A DNA stretch of 64,000 bases from JAAOIF01 sp965206195 (GCA_965206195.1 CBDBIZ010000011.1:620001-684000), one strand, 5' to 3'; positions 10,489 through 20,149 are shown, counted from the first letter of the stretch. Notes: generated from the letters alone by a model not told the origin. Numbers and translations are program-made.

Positions 10489-11183
10489 TATTTGCCTCCC
10501 CACATTCGCATTAAATCATGATACAAATTATTAACTTCTTGTGAATCTTCGTCATTGGGGAATCGTCTGGATAAATTTTCTGAACTTTTAAACATTCTAA
10601 AAATAATTTCTCGCTTAGTGGCATTACGAATATAAGATTGAAACCACATCGCACTGACGCGTCGAGTGCCAGCACTTACTTCCTCAACGCTATGAACATA
10701 GCCAGAAGGATAAGTAATCATATTGCCCGCTGCGCATTTAATACGTCGTTTGTCCAAAGGTGTGCTAATCGTTAACTCGCCTCCTTGGTAATCTTCTGGT
10801 TCAGAAAGAAAAAGCGTGGCAGAAACATCCGCACGAAAATACCCGCCGAAAACTTGGTTAGGTAAGGACCGATTCAGCGCAGTCGCACTATCAACATGCT
10901 CGCCATATTTAAAGCCTTTGTTATAGGCAGCAAATATAGGGTCAGCGATAGCAACAGGCATCACCATATGACGCAACATTGGATTATTAGTAAGTGCTTG
11001 ATTAATCAATGCACACATTTTTGTGTATTCAACGGAGCCTATTTCCACCTCAACATTTTCTTTAATATTGACTGCCCCACCTTGGGCGCTAAGTTTGCCA
11101 TCACGCTTTGGTGCTTTATCAAAAAGTTTATTGACTTTTTCCAACGCTTGCGCAGATAAAATTTTTGGAATTTCTACAATCAT
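10488..11183 (-). CDS. PiuC-type Fe(II)/2-oxoglutarate dioxygenase
   Basis: The 231-aa PKHD-type hydroxylase family is recognised from the double-stranded beta-helix core with iron ligands H96 and D98 (GEHVDSA) and H164 (GYVHSVEEV), and the 2-oxoglutarate-binding R174 (AGTRRVSAMWF). The length equals the family norm (about 225). PiuC homologues are linked to iron uptake in other Proteobacteria; here no TonB receptor is adjacent. The start codon overlaps the stop of the rhodanese tail (ATGA), suggesting translational coupling with the upstream gene. Confidence 0.85.
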   Translation of the reverse strand: MIVEIPKILSAQALEKVNKLFDKAPKRDGKLSAQGGAVNIKENVEVEIGSVEYTKMCALINQALTNNPMLRHMVMPVAIADPIFAAYNKGFKYGEHVDSATALNRSLPNQVFGGYFRADVSATLFLSEPEDYQGGELTISTPLDKRRIKCAAGNMITYPSGYVHSVEEVSAGTRRVSAMWFQSYIRNATKREIIFRMFKSSENLSRRFPNDEDSQEVNNLYHDLMRMWGGK

Positions 11184-11287
11184 TTATTAATCAAAAAATC
11201 AGTTTCGTTTGGTTTTTTCTTAATTTGTTTTTCCATTTTACCTTTTTGTCGCCCATTAATCAGCAACTTTGCAAACTTCGCATCTGC

Positions 11288-11752
11288 CTAACTTGGAGTT
11301 AGTTTATCTGCTGCAATGGCTTGGTTAAGCCATTTGTCGGCTTCGTCAGCATCAATAATGTCGCCTTTGATGTCAAACATTTCTAAGTCATTATCATTCC
11401 AGCCTTTGATACCGAGTTTGAGCGAACGAACCTTTCCAAAACCCATTTGTTGCATAGTTTGAGCAGCGAGCACAGAGCGATTGCCTGAGCGACAGATAAG
11501 TACAATATTTTGGTCTCTGGCATTAGCTAACATTGGCACAGTGTCGTCATAATTCCAGACACAAGCACTCTCAAGCACACCCCGTGGCACATGTAGTGAA
11601 TCTTTAATATGCATCATCTCAAACTCGGCTTGCTCTCTAACGTCCAATAAAATCAGTTCAGAATTTTGCTTAATTTCTGCTTTCAAATCCCAAGGCATAA
11701 TTTCACCGACCGACTGTAGTGCTTTTTTTACTAATTTTTGATAGTCGTTCAT
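11288..11752 (-). CDS. Rhodanese-domain protein, possibly cut short by TAG
   Basis: The 154-aa protein is a single rhodanese domain, residues 25-125. The active-site loop is CRSGNRS with C87, and LLDVREQAEFEMMHI is the signature of sulfurtransferases. It begins right after the response regulator stop. After its TAG (11288-11290) the same frame stays open for 35 more codons (ADAKFAKLLI, NGRQKGKMEK and so on) and ends at a TGA overlapping the next start (11180-11183). The original gene therefore probably coded for about 190 aa and gained a nonsense codon in a basic tail, or the TAG is read through. The catalytic domain is unaffected. Confidence 0.82.
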   Translation of the reverse strand: MNDYQKLVKKALQSVGEIMPWDLKAEIKQNSELILLDVREQAEFEMMHIKDSLHVPRGVLESACVWNYDDTVPMLANARDQNIVLICRSGNRSVLAAQTMQQMGFGKVRSLKLGIKGWNDNDLEMFDIKGDIIDADEADKWLNQAIAADKLTPS

Positions 11753-12382
11753 TTATTTACAATAGCCTTTTTCAGTAACCATCACAGCCACTTCCACGCG
11801 TGAATTAAGTGAGAGTTTTTTTAAGATAGATTTGACGTGGAGTTTTACCGTGCCATCTGATATACCAAGCTCTCTGGCAATCACTTTGTTGCTATGACCG
11901 CTAGCAATCTGGCATGCTACTTGTTGTTCGCGCTTGCTTAGTGCGCCAAACAATGGCTCGGAATCGCTTAGCTCATTACGCAACACTTTGGCTAAAATAG
12001 GCGTCATATTTTGAGCAACGACAATCGTTTTGTTCACCACTTCGTTTAACGCATCTACCAATTCGTCTGGATTCATGTCTTTTAATAAATACCCTTGAGC
12101 ACCATATTTTAGGCAATCACGTAAATCATTTTCCTCAGTGCTGGTAGTCAGCATGACAATCGAGGCTTGTTCGTTTTGGGCTTTGAGTGCTTTGAGCACC
12201 TCAATACCTGACATACTAGGCATACGTAAGTCTAATAAAATGATGTCTAAAGTCAAACTGGGAATTTCTGCCAAGCCTTGCTCGGGTGAAGCGGCAGCTT
12301 GGGCTTTGATATTACGTGATTCTAATAATGAAATCAGCCCATTACGAAACAAAGCATGGTCATCAATAATGTAGACGTTCAT
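11753..12382 (-). CDS. NarL/FixJ-family response regulator
   Basis: 209 aa. The receiver domain at 1-120 has the acidic pair D7/D8, phospho-acceptor D51 (ILLDLRMP), T80 and K101-type residues (LLKDM). The C-terminal LuxR-type helix-turn-helix at 145-205 reads LSKREQQVACQIASG then SDGTVKLHVKSILKKL. It overlaps the kinase gene by 4 nt, so the two form a pair. The sister systems NarX/NarL, NreBC and DevRS suggest redox, nitrate or oxygen sensing; which one cannot be told from sequence alone. Confidence 0.9.
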   Translation of the reverse strand: MNVYIIDDHALFRNGLISLLESRNIKAQAAASPEQGLAEIPSLTLDIILLDLRMPSMSGIEVLKALKAQNEQASIVMLTTSTEENDLRDCLKYGAQGYLLKDMNPDELVDALNEVVNKTIVVAQNMTPILAKVLRNELSDSEPLFGALSKREQQVACQIASGHSNKVIARELGISDGTVKLHVKSILKKLSLNSRVEVAVMVTEKGYCK

Positions 12383-13863
12383 AAGTTTTCTCGAAAAGTG
12401 ACAAGCACTCTCGTGCCTTCGCCGAGTTCGGATTCGACCTCAATACTCGCGCCAATTCTAGTCGCGCGTTCTTGCATAATATTCATGCCAATATTATTCC
12501 CCATTAACGCATCATTGCTGCTGTCTTTCTCAAAACCAATGCCGTCATCTTCAATTAGCAATTGACAATGAGGCTCAGCGGATAACAAAATACGCACATT
12601 ATGCGCTTTGGCGTGCTTGCGAATATTTGACAATGCCTCTTGTGCAATACGCATGATTTGCATCTCAGTTTCTGCTGATAATTTAAGTTTGCCTTCTATC
12701 TGCAGATAGGCAGCAATACCTTCTTCGGTTTTAAATTGAGCAACCAAATTAGACAAAGACACCTCAATGCCTTTTGCATCTAGTGGTACACGGAAATTAC
12801 ACATTAACTCCCTAAGTTCTTGGTTGGCTTGAGTAATATTTGACTGCAAACTGGCAATCTTTTCACTTATATTTTTTTTATTGCCTTGCTTTAACATGCC
12901 ACCTAAAACAGTTACTTGCAGTTTTAAACTGTAAATAGTTTGTGCCAAAGAATCATGAATTTCTTGTGATAAAAATAGGCGCTCTTGCGACAATTCCATC
13001 CGCTTAGTCTCCTCATCAAGCCGAGCCTTATCAAGTGCAATGGCAACGTTATCTGCAATTGATTCTAACAATGCACGCTCATCAAACGCTAGTGACGGCT
13101 CAGTATCAAAAAACAAATTAAACACGCCTGAAGTCTTACCATGATGGCGCAGCGGAATAAAAATTGTGCCTACATCTGCCCTAGCTTCAGACTTATTGCC
13201 CACACATTTGGCACAAGTATGCACGCTAAATTGCACATGCACATCGCTCTCAAGTGCCACTTCGCCACAAAAACAATCGCTACTAAGCACATCAACTACC
13301 TGTCCTCGCGTATCAATTACCCCGCGCTGTGCGGTTAATTGCAACTCTCCCTCATTGTTCAAACTACGTACCACCCCAGAAGCAGCCCCTGTCATATTGA
13401 TAAAAATATCCAAAAAATGCTCAAACAGTTCTGTCGTAGAGTGTAGAGTGTTAAGTTTTGATGAAACGCCGTATAAAGTCTCTAAAGAGGCTGATTTTTT
13501 ACTCAAGCGCTGGATTTGCTTGTGCAAAATATCTTCCATGTCATCGTACAAATATTGATTTTCTTCAATCAAGTGATTAATAGCTTGTGCCACGGGTTGG
13601 AAGGTGGTTTTTTTTTGATCATCAAGGCGCGCACTTTGATCAAAATGGTAATTATCCACCCATTTTTTTAAGTTATTAAATGGCAATAAAAAGTCTTGAC
13701 GGATGGCAAGATACAACCCTAAATAAATCAACAAAATCAATAATGTTAAAACCAAATCAAGTGCATTGGGCGATTGATAAAGCCCTATCACTTCATTCAC
13801 TAATAAAGGCGATAGTATCATGGTAACCAGTAAATAAAGATAGAATTTAGCTTTAATATTCAT
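12379..13863 (-). CDS. NarX-like membrane sensor histidine kinase with GAF domain
   Basis: 494 aa. Two membrane helices (about 7-28 and 36-53) enclose almost no periplasmic loop, so the signal is probably cytoplasmic or in the membrane. A coiled segment at 100-135 leads to a GAF domain at about 140-285. HisKA_3 has the phospho-histidine H303 (EIHDSLAQTIYSL), followed by an HATPase (EALSNIRKHAKA, DDGIGF). The GAF domain holds a cysteine set C197-x-C199 and C217-x2-C220, which could bind metal, a cluster or heme. It starts one base before the mnmE stop region and overlaps its regulator gene. Confidence 0.88.
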   Translation of the reverse strand: MNIKAKFYLYLLVTMILSPLLVNEVIGLYQSPNALDLVLTLLILLIYLGLYLAIRQDFLLPFNNLKKWVDNYHFDQSARLDDQKKTTFQPVAQAINHLIEENQYLYDDMEDILHKQIQRLSKKSASLETLYGVSSKLNTLHSTTELFEHFLDIFINMTGAASGVVRSLNNEGELQLTAQRGVIDTRGQVVDVLSSDCFCGEVALESDVHVQFSVHTCAKCVGNKSEARADVGTIFIPLRHHGKTSGVFNLFFDTEPSLAFDERALLESIADNVAIALDKARLDEETKRMELSQERLFLSQEIHDSLAQTIYSLKLQVTVLGGMLKQGNKKNISEKIASLQSNITQANQELRELMCNFRVPLDAKGIEVSLSNLVAQFKTEEGIAAYLQIEGKLKLSAETEMQIMRIAQEALSNIRKHAKAHNVRILLSAEPHCQLLIEDDGIGFEKDSSNDALMGNNIGMNIMQERATRIGASIEVESELGEGTRVLVTFRENL

Positions 13864-15201
13864 CTATTTACCAATGCAAAAATTAGCAAAAATCTCACCC
13901 AACAAGTCATCCGATGAAAATTCACCCGTAATACTGCCCATGCTTTGTCCAGCTTGACGCAAATCCTCGGCCATTAACTCTAACGCACCACCATGCAGCT
14001 GTACTAAAGCTGCACGTATTGAATCAAGTGCACTTTGCAATGCAATAATATGGCGCGCACGGGCTAGTATAACACCCTGTGTTGTATTGCCCAACCCAGC
14101 AATGGCAGATAACTCGTTAGTTAATAAATCTACACCTTGAGCATATTTGGCAGAAATTGAGAGTTGCACTTTATTACCCAGCACAACTCTGCCAGTTTTA
14201 TCAGTTGTCAAATCCACTTTGTTTTTGACCAATAATAAGGTTTTATATTCAATGTCTTTAGGCAATAGTGAAAAATCAGGTGCACCGTCTTGTGCATCAA
14301 ACACCAATATTACCACATCAGCCTGTGCAATCGCCACATGTGCACGTTTAATACCTTCTTTTTCTACCACGTCATCACTATCGCATAACCCTGCAGTATC
14401 AATAATATTAAGCGGCATGCCATTGATGTGGATAGTCTCACGCAAAATATCGCGCGTGGTGCCAGCAATATCGGTAACAATGGCACTGGATTGTTGTGTA
14501 AGTGCATTGAGTAGCGAGGATTTCCCTACATTCGGATTGCCAGCAATCACTACATTTAGCCCTTCACGCAAAATCACGCCTTGTTGTGCAGATTTTAATA
14601 TATGTTCAATTTCTTGCTCGATATTCTCGGTTTTTAATTGCACCTGTTCAGATTGCAAAAAATCGATTTCTTCATCAATAAAATCAATGCTCGCCTCAAC
14701 AAACACACGAAGCTGGATAATAGATCTTGTCAGTGCGTTGACTTGTTTTGAAAATTCGCCTGATAACGACCTAAGTGCAGACTGTGCGGACTGCTCAGAG
14801 TTAGCATCAATGATATCTGCCACTGCCTCAGCTTGCACCAAATCCATTTTGCCATTTAAAAAAGCGCGTTTTGAAAACTCACCTGGCTCAGCTAATTCGG
14901 CACCAAGTGCAATGGCTGATTGTAACAAAGTATGCATCACGTTAATGCCGCCATGTCCTTGAAATTCTAAAACATTTTCGCCAGTAAACGAATGCGGTGC
15001 TGGAAAAAACAGCGCAATGCCTTTATCAATTTGCACGCCATTTTGATTAAAAAACCAGCCATAATGTGCATAACGCGCTTTTGGTACGTGGCCCAACATT
15101 TGCTTGGCGATAGACTCACAAAGCACACCAGACAAACGCACCACGCCAATGCCGCCCTTACCGACACCGCTTGCTAGTGCACAAATGGTTGTTGTTTTCA
15201 C
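13864..15201 (-). CDS. mnmE: tRNA modification GTPase MnmE
   Basis: 445 aa, the usual length. The N-terminal folate-binding domain is followed by helical segments. The inserted G domain has G1 GNPNVGKSS, G2 TDIAGTTRD, G3 DTAGL and G4 NKVD. The C-terminus is CIGK, the hallmark CxGK with the catalytic cysteine. With MnmG it makes the cmnm5 group at U34 of tRNAs. Its start overlaps the gshA stop (ATGA) and its stop abuts the kinase start, so it is the second gene of the run from gshA. Confidence 0.96.
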   Translation of the reverse strand: MKTTTICALASGVGKGGIGVVRLSGVLCESIAKQMLGHVPKARYAHYGWFFNQNGVQIDKGIALFFPAPHSFTGENVLEFQGHGGINVMHTLLQSAIALGAELAEPGEFSKRAFLNGKMDLVQAEAVADIIDANSEQSAQSALRSLSGEFSKQVNALTRSIIQLRVFVEASIDFIDEEIDFLQSEQVQLKTENIEQEIEHILKSAQQGVILREGLNVVIAGNPNVGKSSLLNALTQQSSAIVTDIAGTTRDILRETIHINGMPLNIIDTAGLCDSDDVVEKEGIKRAHVAIAQADVVILVFDAQDGAPDFSLLPKDIEYKTLLLVKNKVDLTTDKTGRVVLGNKVQLSISAKYAQGVDLLTNELSAIAGLGNTTQGVILARARHIIALQSALDSIRAALVQLHGGALELMAEDLRQAGQSMGSITGEFSSDDLLGEIFANFCIGK

Positions 15202-16748
15202 GTTTGAAAATAATTGGCTAAAAATTCATCAAAACCAACCTCATCACAAGTTTCTATCGCGCGTTGTTGCTGGCAGGATAATATTGTTTGTTGGTCAAGA
15301 TAGTCAAAATGCGATTGATTGATTTTTTTACCAAGAAACTCATTTTTATACTGCTTGGCAAAGGTGTTGATATAGTCAAAAAAACCTTGATTGTACTTAT
15401 CCATCAACCGCAAAGACTGTGCTGAAGGGGTGCGTTCTGGCTCATCGAAGCGCTTAATAATCTCACCAACATCCGCCTCAACATCCTTGCCCAATAACGT
15501 TGCGCAAGCCATAATATCAAGTGCCAGAGCATTGCCCCAATCCTTAAGTAGTATTGGCTTACCTTGGTTTTTTAAAATCAAACCATGCTTGCGACCCTCA
15601 TGTGCGACTAATTGATCATTATTATCAATATCAAACTGCTCTTTGGTGGAAATAGCGTTTGAGTCTTGTAACAAGCAAAACAACAAAAATGCCTCTAAAA
15701 AATGCGATTGCTGTTGATCAACCCCTAACGGCAATAATGGATTAACATCCAATGACCTAAGTTCAATATAATCAACGCCATTATCATGCAAACTATCCAA
15801 AGGACTTTGATTAACGTCAAACACTGGTTTAGGCCTAACACTTGCATAGTATTCATTTTCAATTTGCAAAATGTTAGTATTAAGTTGTTGATATTTGCCA
15901 TTGCGCTTGATACCTATTTTTTCATATTCGCCACAATTTGACGACATCCCCGCTTTGAGTGAATGAATATAATGTTCTAAAGAATTGTAACTAGCCTTAA
16001 CACCTGCTTCATCTTCACGCAGATTTTGATAACCAATATCTCCCATGCGTAGCGATGTGGCATACGGTTCATACAGAGTTGAGTTGTTAAATTCAATTAA
16101 AGAGTGTTGATGATAACCTTTCAAAAAAGATTTACACACCGCTGGTGATGCACCAAATAAATACGGAATTACCCAACCATAGCGCACCACATTACGCGTC
16201 AAGCCCATATAGCAATCATCGCTAAAAGCCCTGAGTGTTGCATTTGATTGTATTAATAATTGATATTGCTTAAAAAAACCTTGCGAAAATGAATAATTAA
16301 AATGAATACCTGCAATGGTTTGCATCACACTACCATAACGATTTGCCAAGCCTTGCCTATAGACAGTTTTCATCAGTCCGCGGTTGGACGAGCCATACTG
16401 GGCAATGGGGATATAAGTTTCTCCACGAACCACACACGGCATACTGGCTGACCAAAAATTTTGATCTTTAGGTAAATGGTGATACAAATATTGTTGAGTC
16501 TGTGACAAAAATGACAACGTTTCTTTAGCGCTATGTGTCGGTGGGGTTACTAATTCAATCAGCGATTCAGAAAAATCAGTGGTAATATTCGGGTGCGTCA
16601 GCGCACATCCAAATACACTGGGATGTGGTGCTTGAGAAAGCTCGCCCTTTCTTGATACGCGTAAGCCTTCTTTTTCAATACCCATTAAATTATCACTCAG
16701 TAACGAGCGATGAGGCATGAGCATTTGAATTTTTTGGTTAATGTCCAC
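15198..16748 (-). CDS. gshA: Glutamate-cysteine ligase
   Basis: Class I (gammaproteobacterial) GshA, first step of glutathione synthesis. Recognisable blocks are GIEKEGLRV (Glu-binding), ITTDFSESLIELVTPP, SMPCVV, and VDYIELRSLDVNPLLPLGV. About 516 aa, as in E. coli. No good ribosome site is visible. Candidate starts are a GTG at 16748 and an ATG at 16724; the longer open frame to 16865 would run into the divergent Nudix gene and is unlikely. It is the first gene of the run leading to mnmE and the sensor pair. Confidence 0.93.
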   Translation of the reverse strand: MDINQKIQMLMPHRSLLSDNLMGIEKEGLRVSRKGELSQAPHPSVFGCALTHPNITTDFSESLIELVTPPTHSAKETLSFLSQTQQYLYHHLPKDQNFWSASMPCVVRGETYIPIAQYGSSNRGLMKTVYRQGLANRYGSVMQTIAGIHFNYSFSQGFFKQYQLLIQSNATLRAFSDDCYMGLTRNVVRYGWVIPYLFGASPAVCKSFLKGYHQHSLIEFNNSTLYEPYATSLRMGDIGYQNLREDEAGVKASYNSLEHYIHSLKAGMSSNCGEYEKIGIKRNGKYQQLNTNILQIENEYYASVRPKPVFDVNQSPLDSLHDNGVDYIELRSLDVNPLLPLGVDQQQSHFLEAFLLFCLLQDSNAISTKEQFDIDNNDQLVAHEGRKHGLILKNQGKPILLKDWGNALALDIMACATLLGKDVEADVGEIIKRFDEPERTPSAQSLRLMDKYNQGFFDYINTFAKQYKNEFLGKKINQSHFDYLDQQTILSCQQQRAIETCDEVGFDEFLANYFQT

Positions 16749-16800
16749 AAGCAAGTTCAAGTTAAAATAAAATAGGTTGATTTTACCATCAGGAAGCAAA

Positions 16801-17724
16801 GTGAACATAATCAAGGCAGTGGTTGGTGTTTTGCGTAACCAATCAGGACAACTGTTGATTGCCAAACGCCAAACTCACCAATTCAAAGGCGGCTACTGGG
16901 AATTACCCGGTGGTAAAATACAAAATAGTGAATCCATGCAGCAAACAATCACCAGAGAGTTAGCTGAAGAGTTGGGCATTGAAGTTGTTGAGCTGGATTT
17001 ACACCAAACCATGGTGCATGAATACACTGATAGAAAAATTGAGCTCAGCATTTACCATATCAAGCGCTATTTAGGCGCGCCAAACGGTATGGAAGGGCAA
17101 AAAATTGCTTGGGTTGCACTACATAATTTACACAAATATCAATTATTGCCAACCATGAAAGCCTTTATTAGCTCAATTGCCCTGCCAAATAAATACTGGA
17201 TTACCCCTGCGCTTAACCATTACGACACATCGTGGATGGCTAAATTCGAACGACAACTTGAAAACCACATCCATCTTATTCAACTACGTAGTAAGGTTGT
17301 GCTTGATAATCAATTTGTCGCCGAAGTTAGCGACAAATGCCAACGATTTAGTACTAAATTACTACTAAACACCATTGACAAAACCTTTAATGAAACTCAT
17401 GGCGACGGCTGGCACATCACCAGTGCTGAGATGCTGGTGCTAAACCAACGACCCTGTGGTGAGGATAAATTATTCGGCGCATCAACACATAATCTGGATG
17501 AAGCACTTAAAGCACAAACAATCGGTGCAGATTTTGTTGTCATCTCTCCAGTACAAGCCACGCAAACTCATCCCAACGCCTTGCCAATTGGCTGGGAGTC
17601 CGCCAAAGAAGTGGTGGATAAGCTCAATATTCCAGTTTATTTTTTAGGAGGTATGCAGCTCAACGATTTGGATAAGGCTTTAGCACTCGGCGCGCAAGGT
17701 ATTGCTGGAGTGAGTAGTTTCTAA
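16801..17724 (+). CDS. Nudix (MutT-like) / thiamine-phosphate-synthase-like fusion
   Basis: About 308 aa in two parts. Residues 1-130 are a Nudix hydrolase with the box GGKIQNSE...RELAEELGI (GX5EX7REUXEE-type), like MutT acting on 8-oxo-dGTP. Residues 140-308 are a TIM barrel related to ThiE/TenI (LIQLRSK, FGASTHN, GADFVVISPV, PVYFLGGM). This two-domain protein is common in gammaproteobacteria. The role of the ThiE-like half is unsettled, since phosphate-binding residues are reduced. The start is the GTG at 16801, with AGGAA ten bases upstream. It is divergent from gshA with a gap of about 50 bp. Confidence 0.85.
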   Translation: MNIIKAVVGVLRNQSGQLLIAKRQTHQFKGGYWELPGGKIQNSESMQQTITRELAEELGIEVVELDLHQTMVHEYTDRKIELSIYHIKRYLGAPNGMEGQKIAWVALHNLHKYQLLPTMKAFISSIALPNKYWITPALNHYDTSWMAKFERQLENHIHLIQLRSKVVLDNQFVAEVSDKCQRFSTKLLLNTIDKTFNETHGDGWHITSAEMLVLNQRPCGEDKLFGASTHNLDEALKAQTIGADFVVISPVQATQTHPNALPIGWESAKEVVDKLNIPVYFLGGMQLNDLDKALALGAQGIAGVSSF

Positions 17725-18054
17725 ATATCAACATTTCTTCGGTATTGAAAGTAGCTTTTGTGGGTTAAACTCCGTGCTACGTTTGGTTTCCTTAACATAA
17801 TATAGTCAAGTCTTAACTCTTTCTAAACTAAAAAACACCCATTTAGCAACAACCCAAACTCATAAAGTTGTTTTTTACAAAAAATATCGACTTGTTGCCA
17901 AAACAAAAAAATAGCAGCCAATACTAGCCACTTTTTCAAATTCCAGACGCAGTGAAACAATGGGATAGCCTAGCCCTATTTTCTTTTTGTTTTAGTTGCA
18001 CCATGCCAAACACAATCACTTCTTTTACCTTCTGAGCGCTAGCTCACAACAATA
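17725..18054. other. Intergenic, no gene recognised
   Basis: AT-rich DNA between the Nudix fusion and the lipoprotein remnant. I see only short, interrupted frames on both strands and no convincing RNA, repeat or terminator with a T run. Confidence 0.5.
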
Positions 18055-18362
18055 TTATCTGATTTGCGGACTTTGAAAATGGTGGTGCAGATGCTTTTGG
18101 CTTTGGTAGAATCGTGAGATAAATTTCATAGCATGTTCTTCATAGTTATTATCATTGATTTGATATGTTGCTTTGTATGCTGGATAGCTAAGGTGATAAT
18201 CATTAGAATTTGCATTTCTATATTCTAACCAATAAAGATTATTTGTGTTTTTTCAAGATAATTATCCATAGTATCCTGGTAACTTCTCAACCCACCACAC
18301 CCAAACAAAAGCAACAAAGCACTAAACAAACCAACAATCTTTATACATTGACTATGACTCAC
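18055..18362 (-). pseudogene. Small lipoprotein, frameshifted
   Basis: The frame from a GTG at 18362 gives a lipoprotein signal with lipobox LLLLFGCGG, then LRSYQDTMDNYLEKT, and a stop at 18226. A one-base shift lets the sequence continue (YWLEYRNANSND, YHLSYPAYKATYQ, HAMKFISRFY) to a stop at 18055, so the original product was about 100 aa. It lies directly after the Rhs-like tip on the same strand, the usual place of an immunity gene. That pairing is inference; the family is not recognised. Confidence 0.55.
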
Positions 18363-18390
18363 TTTTAATTAAATATTAATACCATATCTA

Positions 18391-18864
18391 TCAGTTAATG
18401 CCCCACAACTCGCTCCCGCTACCAGTGGCATTGTTTAAATATTGTGCTACCAAGTTTGTGTTAAATAGATAACCATTAGCAAAAATACTATCATAAAAAT
18501 CTGCTACTGAATTTAAAGCCAATGGCGCTTTGTTGGCAAGATTTGACCAAAAACTACCCTCACTGCCTGATACTATTTTATCTATTGGTATGGATTGACC
18601 TGCCATATTTAGATTTAGCTTTTGTAGCCAACTAAAATTGTTCGCGCCTTTAGTCGCACAACCTTGCGCATCTTGATAAACCACTTCATCTGCTCCAACG
18701 AGCATCAACCTCATCATTAGCCCTTGTTATCAACATACCTTAGAACTACCCACAAATGCCGCTCTAAAACCATCTTTAAACTCTTCACCTTGTAATGCTG
18801 CAAAAACACCGCCTCCAAGTGCGCTAACCACTTTGGTAATGTTGTTATAATCACTACTGATTTG
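18391..18864 (-). pseudogene. Rhs/hemagglutinin-like C-terminal fragment
   Basis: The first part (SALGGGVFAALQGEEF, KDGFRAAFVGSS) looks like the glycine-rich junction before the variable tip of Rhs/YD-repeat or CdiA-type proteins. Two in-frame stops (TGA TAA) follow. The same frame then continues for 108 codons from 18717, with AQGCATKGANNFSW and NNATGSGSELWG at the end. No upstream YD repeats remain because galE occupies that side, so this is a tip left behind by recombination. The activity of the tip is unknown. Confidence 0.5.
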
Positions 18865-19843
18865 CATTACTCATCTTTTGTTGCCATTGCCAAGCATGAG
18901 TAATAATATCTTTTAAATCGCCATATTGAGGCCGCCAATTTAATTCTTTTTTTGCTAAGTCTGACTGCGCCACCAATACAGCTGAATCGCCAGTGCGGCG
19001 CGGCGCGTCTATTGTTGTAATCTGAAACTTATCCCCAACCACCTGTTGTGCCATATCAATCACTTGTTGGACTGAAAAACCATTGCCATTCCCCAGATTG
19101 TATTGAGCCGATTGTTGGGTATCAGACAATTTGTGGCTGGCACATAAGTGTGCATCACACAAATCCTGTATGTGAATGTAATCACGCACGCAAGTGCCAT
19201 CTGGCGTGGGGTAATCCTTGCCAAAAATACTAACACTGGTGTGTTCGCCAATAGCTGCTTGTAGCACTAACGGAATTAAATGCGTTTCTGGATTATGTCG
19301 TTCACCGAGCTTAGCTTCTGGGTCTGCACCTGCCGCATTAAAATAGCGCAAGCAAATAGACTTTAGCTCAAACGCTTGATCGTAATCAGCCAATATTTGT
19401 TCTACCATGTATTTAGAATTGCCGTAAGGATTGATGGGGTGAATGGGATGTTGTTCATCAATAGGGGTGTATACTGGTCTGCCAAATAATGCTGCTGTCG
19501 AGGAAAAAATCAGCTGTTTAACGCCAAATTTCACCATAGTGTCTAGCAAATTGAGTGTATTAGCAACATTATTTTGATAATATAAGTCAGGTCGTATAAC
19601 CGACTCATCCACTTCAATAAATGAGCCAAAGTGTATCACTTGGTCAAACTCATGTTGCTCGAATAAGGCGCTTAAACCTTGTACACTGTTCAAATCTCCT
19701 TCAACAAACTCACCATACAATACTGCGTCTCTATGACCATTAGACAAGTTATCAAAGGTAACAATCTGATGCCCTGCAAAGTGCAACTTTTGAACCATAT
19801 GTGAGCCAATATAACCCGCGCCACCAACAACCAAAAACTTCAT
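18854..19843 (-). CDS. galE: UDP-glucose 4-epimerase
   Basis: 329 aa. The NAD-binding motif GGAGYIGSH is at the N-terminus, the catalytic triad part SSTAALFG holds the serine/threonine, and YGNSKYMVE is the YxxxK pair. CLRYFNAAGADP and CVRDYIHIQDL are GalE signatures. It interconverts UDP-glucose and UDP-galactose for surface polysaccharide. The start is taken as the ATG at 19843 (MKFLVVGG) with an AGAGGTG ribosome site; a GTG lies 6 nt upstream. The last codons overlap the Rhs-like fragment. Confidence 0.95.
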   Translation of the reverse strand: MKFLVVGGAGYIGSHMVQKLHFAGHQIVTFDNLSNGHRDAVLYGEFVEGDLNSVQGLSALFEQHEFDQVIHFGSFIEVDESVIRPDLYYQNNVANTLNLLDTMVKFGVKQLIFSSTAALFGRPVYTPIDEQHPIHPINPYGNSKYMVEQILADYDQAFELKSICLRYFNAAGADPEAKLGERHNPETHLIPLVLQAAIGEHTSVSIFGKDYPTPDGTCVRDYIHIQDLCDAHLCASHKLSDTQQSAQYNLGNGNGFSVQQVIDMAQQVVGDKFQITTIDAPRRTGDSAVLVAQSDLAKKELNWRPQYGDLKDIITHAWQWQQKMSNANQ

Positions 19844-19881
19844 CAACACCTCTAATCAACGGATTATTCTCAAGTAATTAT

Positions 19882-19908
19882 ATTATAACGGGGTCTTAAT
19901 TTTTGCAA
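19882..19908 (-). promoter_or_regulatory. Candidate galE promoter
   Basis: Minus strand: TTGCAA (19903-19908) and a perfect TATAAT (19882-19887), with a short 15-bp spacer, about 40 nt before the galE start. The remaining sequence to 20149 is very A/T-rich with poly-A/T tracts and no gene seen. Confidence 0.4.
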
Positions 19909-20149
19909 CTCTATCATAAGGTATCAAAAAAACCACTGCATAGCCCTTAAAAACAACCACTAAAATTTAAAAAAATCTCTATTTTTTTAGGCAAATCAAA
20001 AAAACATAAAAAATTCAATTTTTATCTAAAAAAACACCTATATTTTGGCTTTTTTACCCATCATGTTATCTCTTAAACCCTACTATCTCAATGCTTTACT
20101 ATTGGCTTGAAATGTGTCCAAAATAGTTGGATTATTACACTGATTATTG

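Noticed and set aside
14147..14962. 271-codon plus-strand ORF opposite mnmE
   Set aside because: It is the reverse-strand shadow of mnmE, with low-complexity Ser/Thr/Ile-rich translation and no homology.
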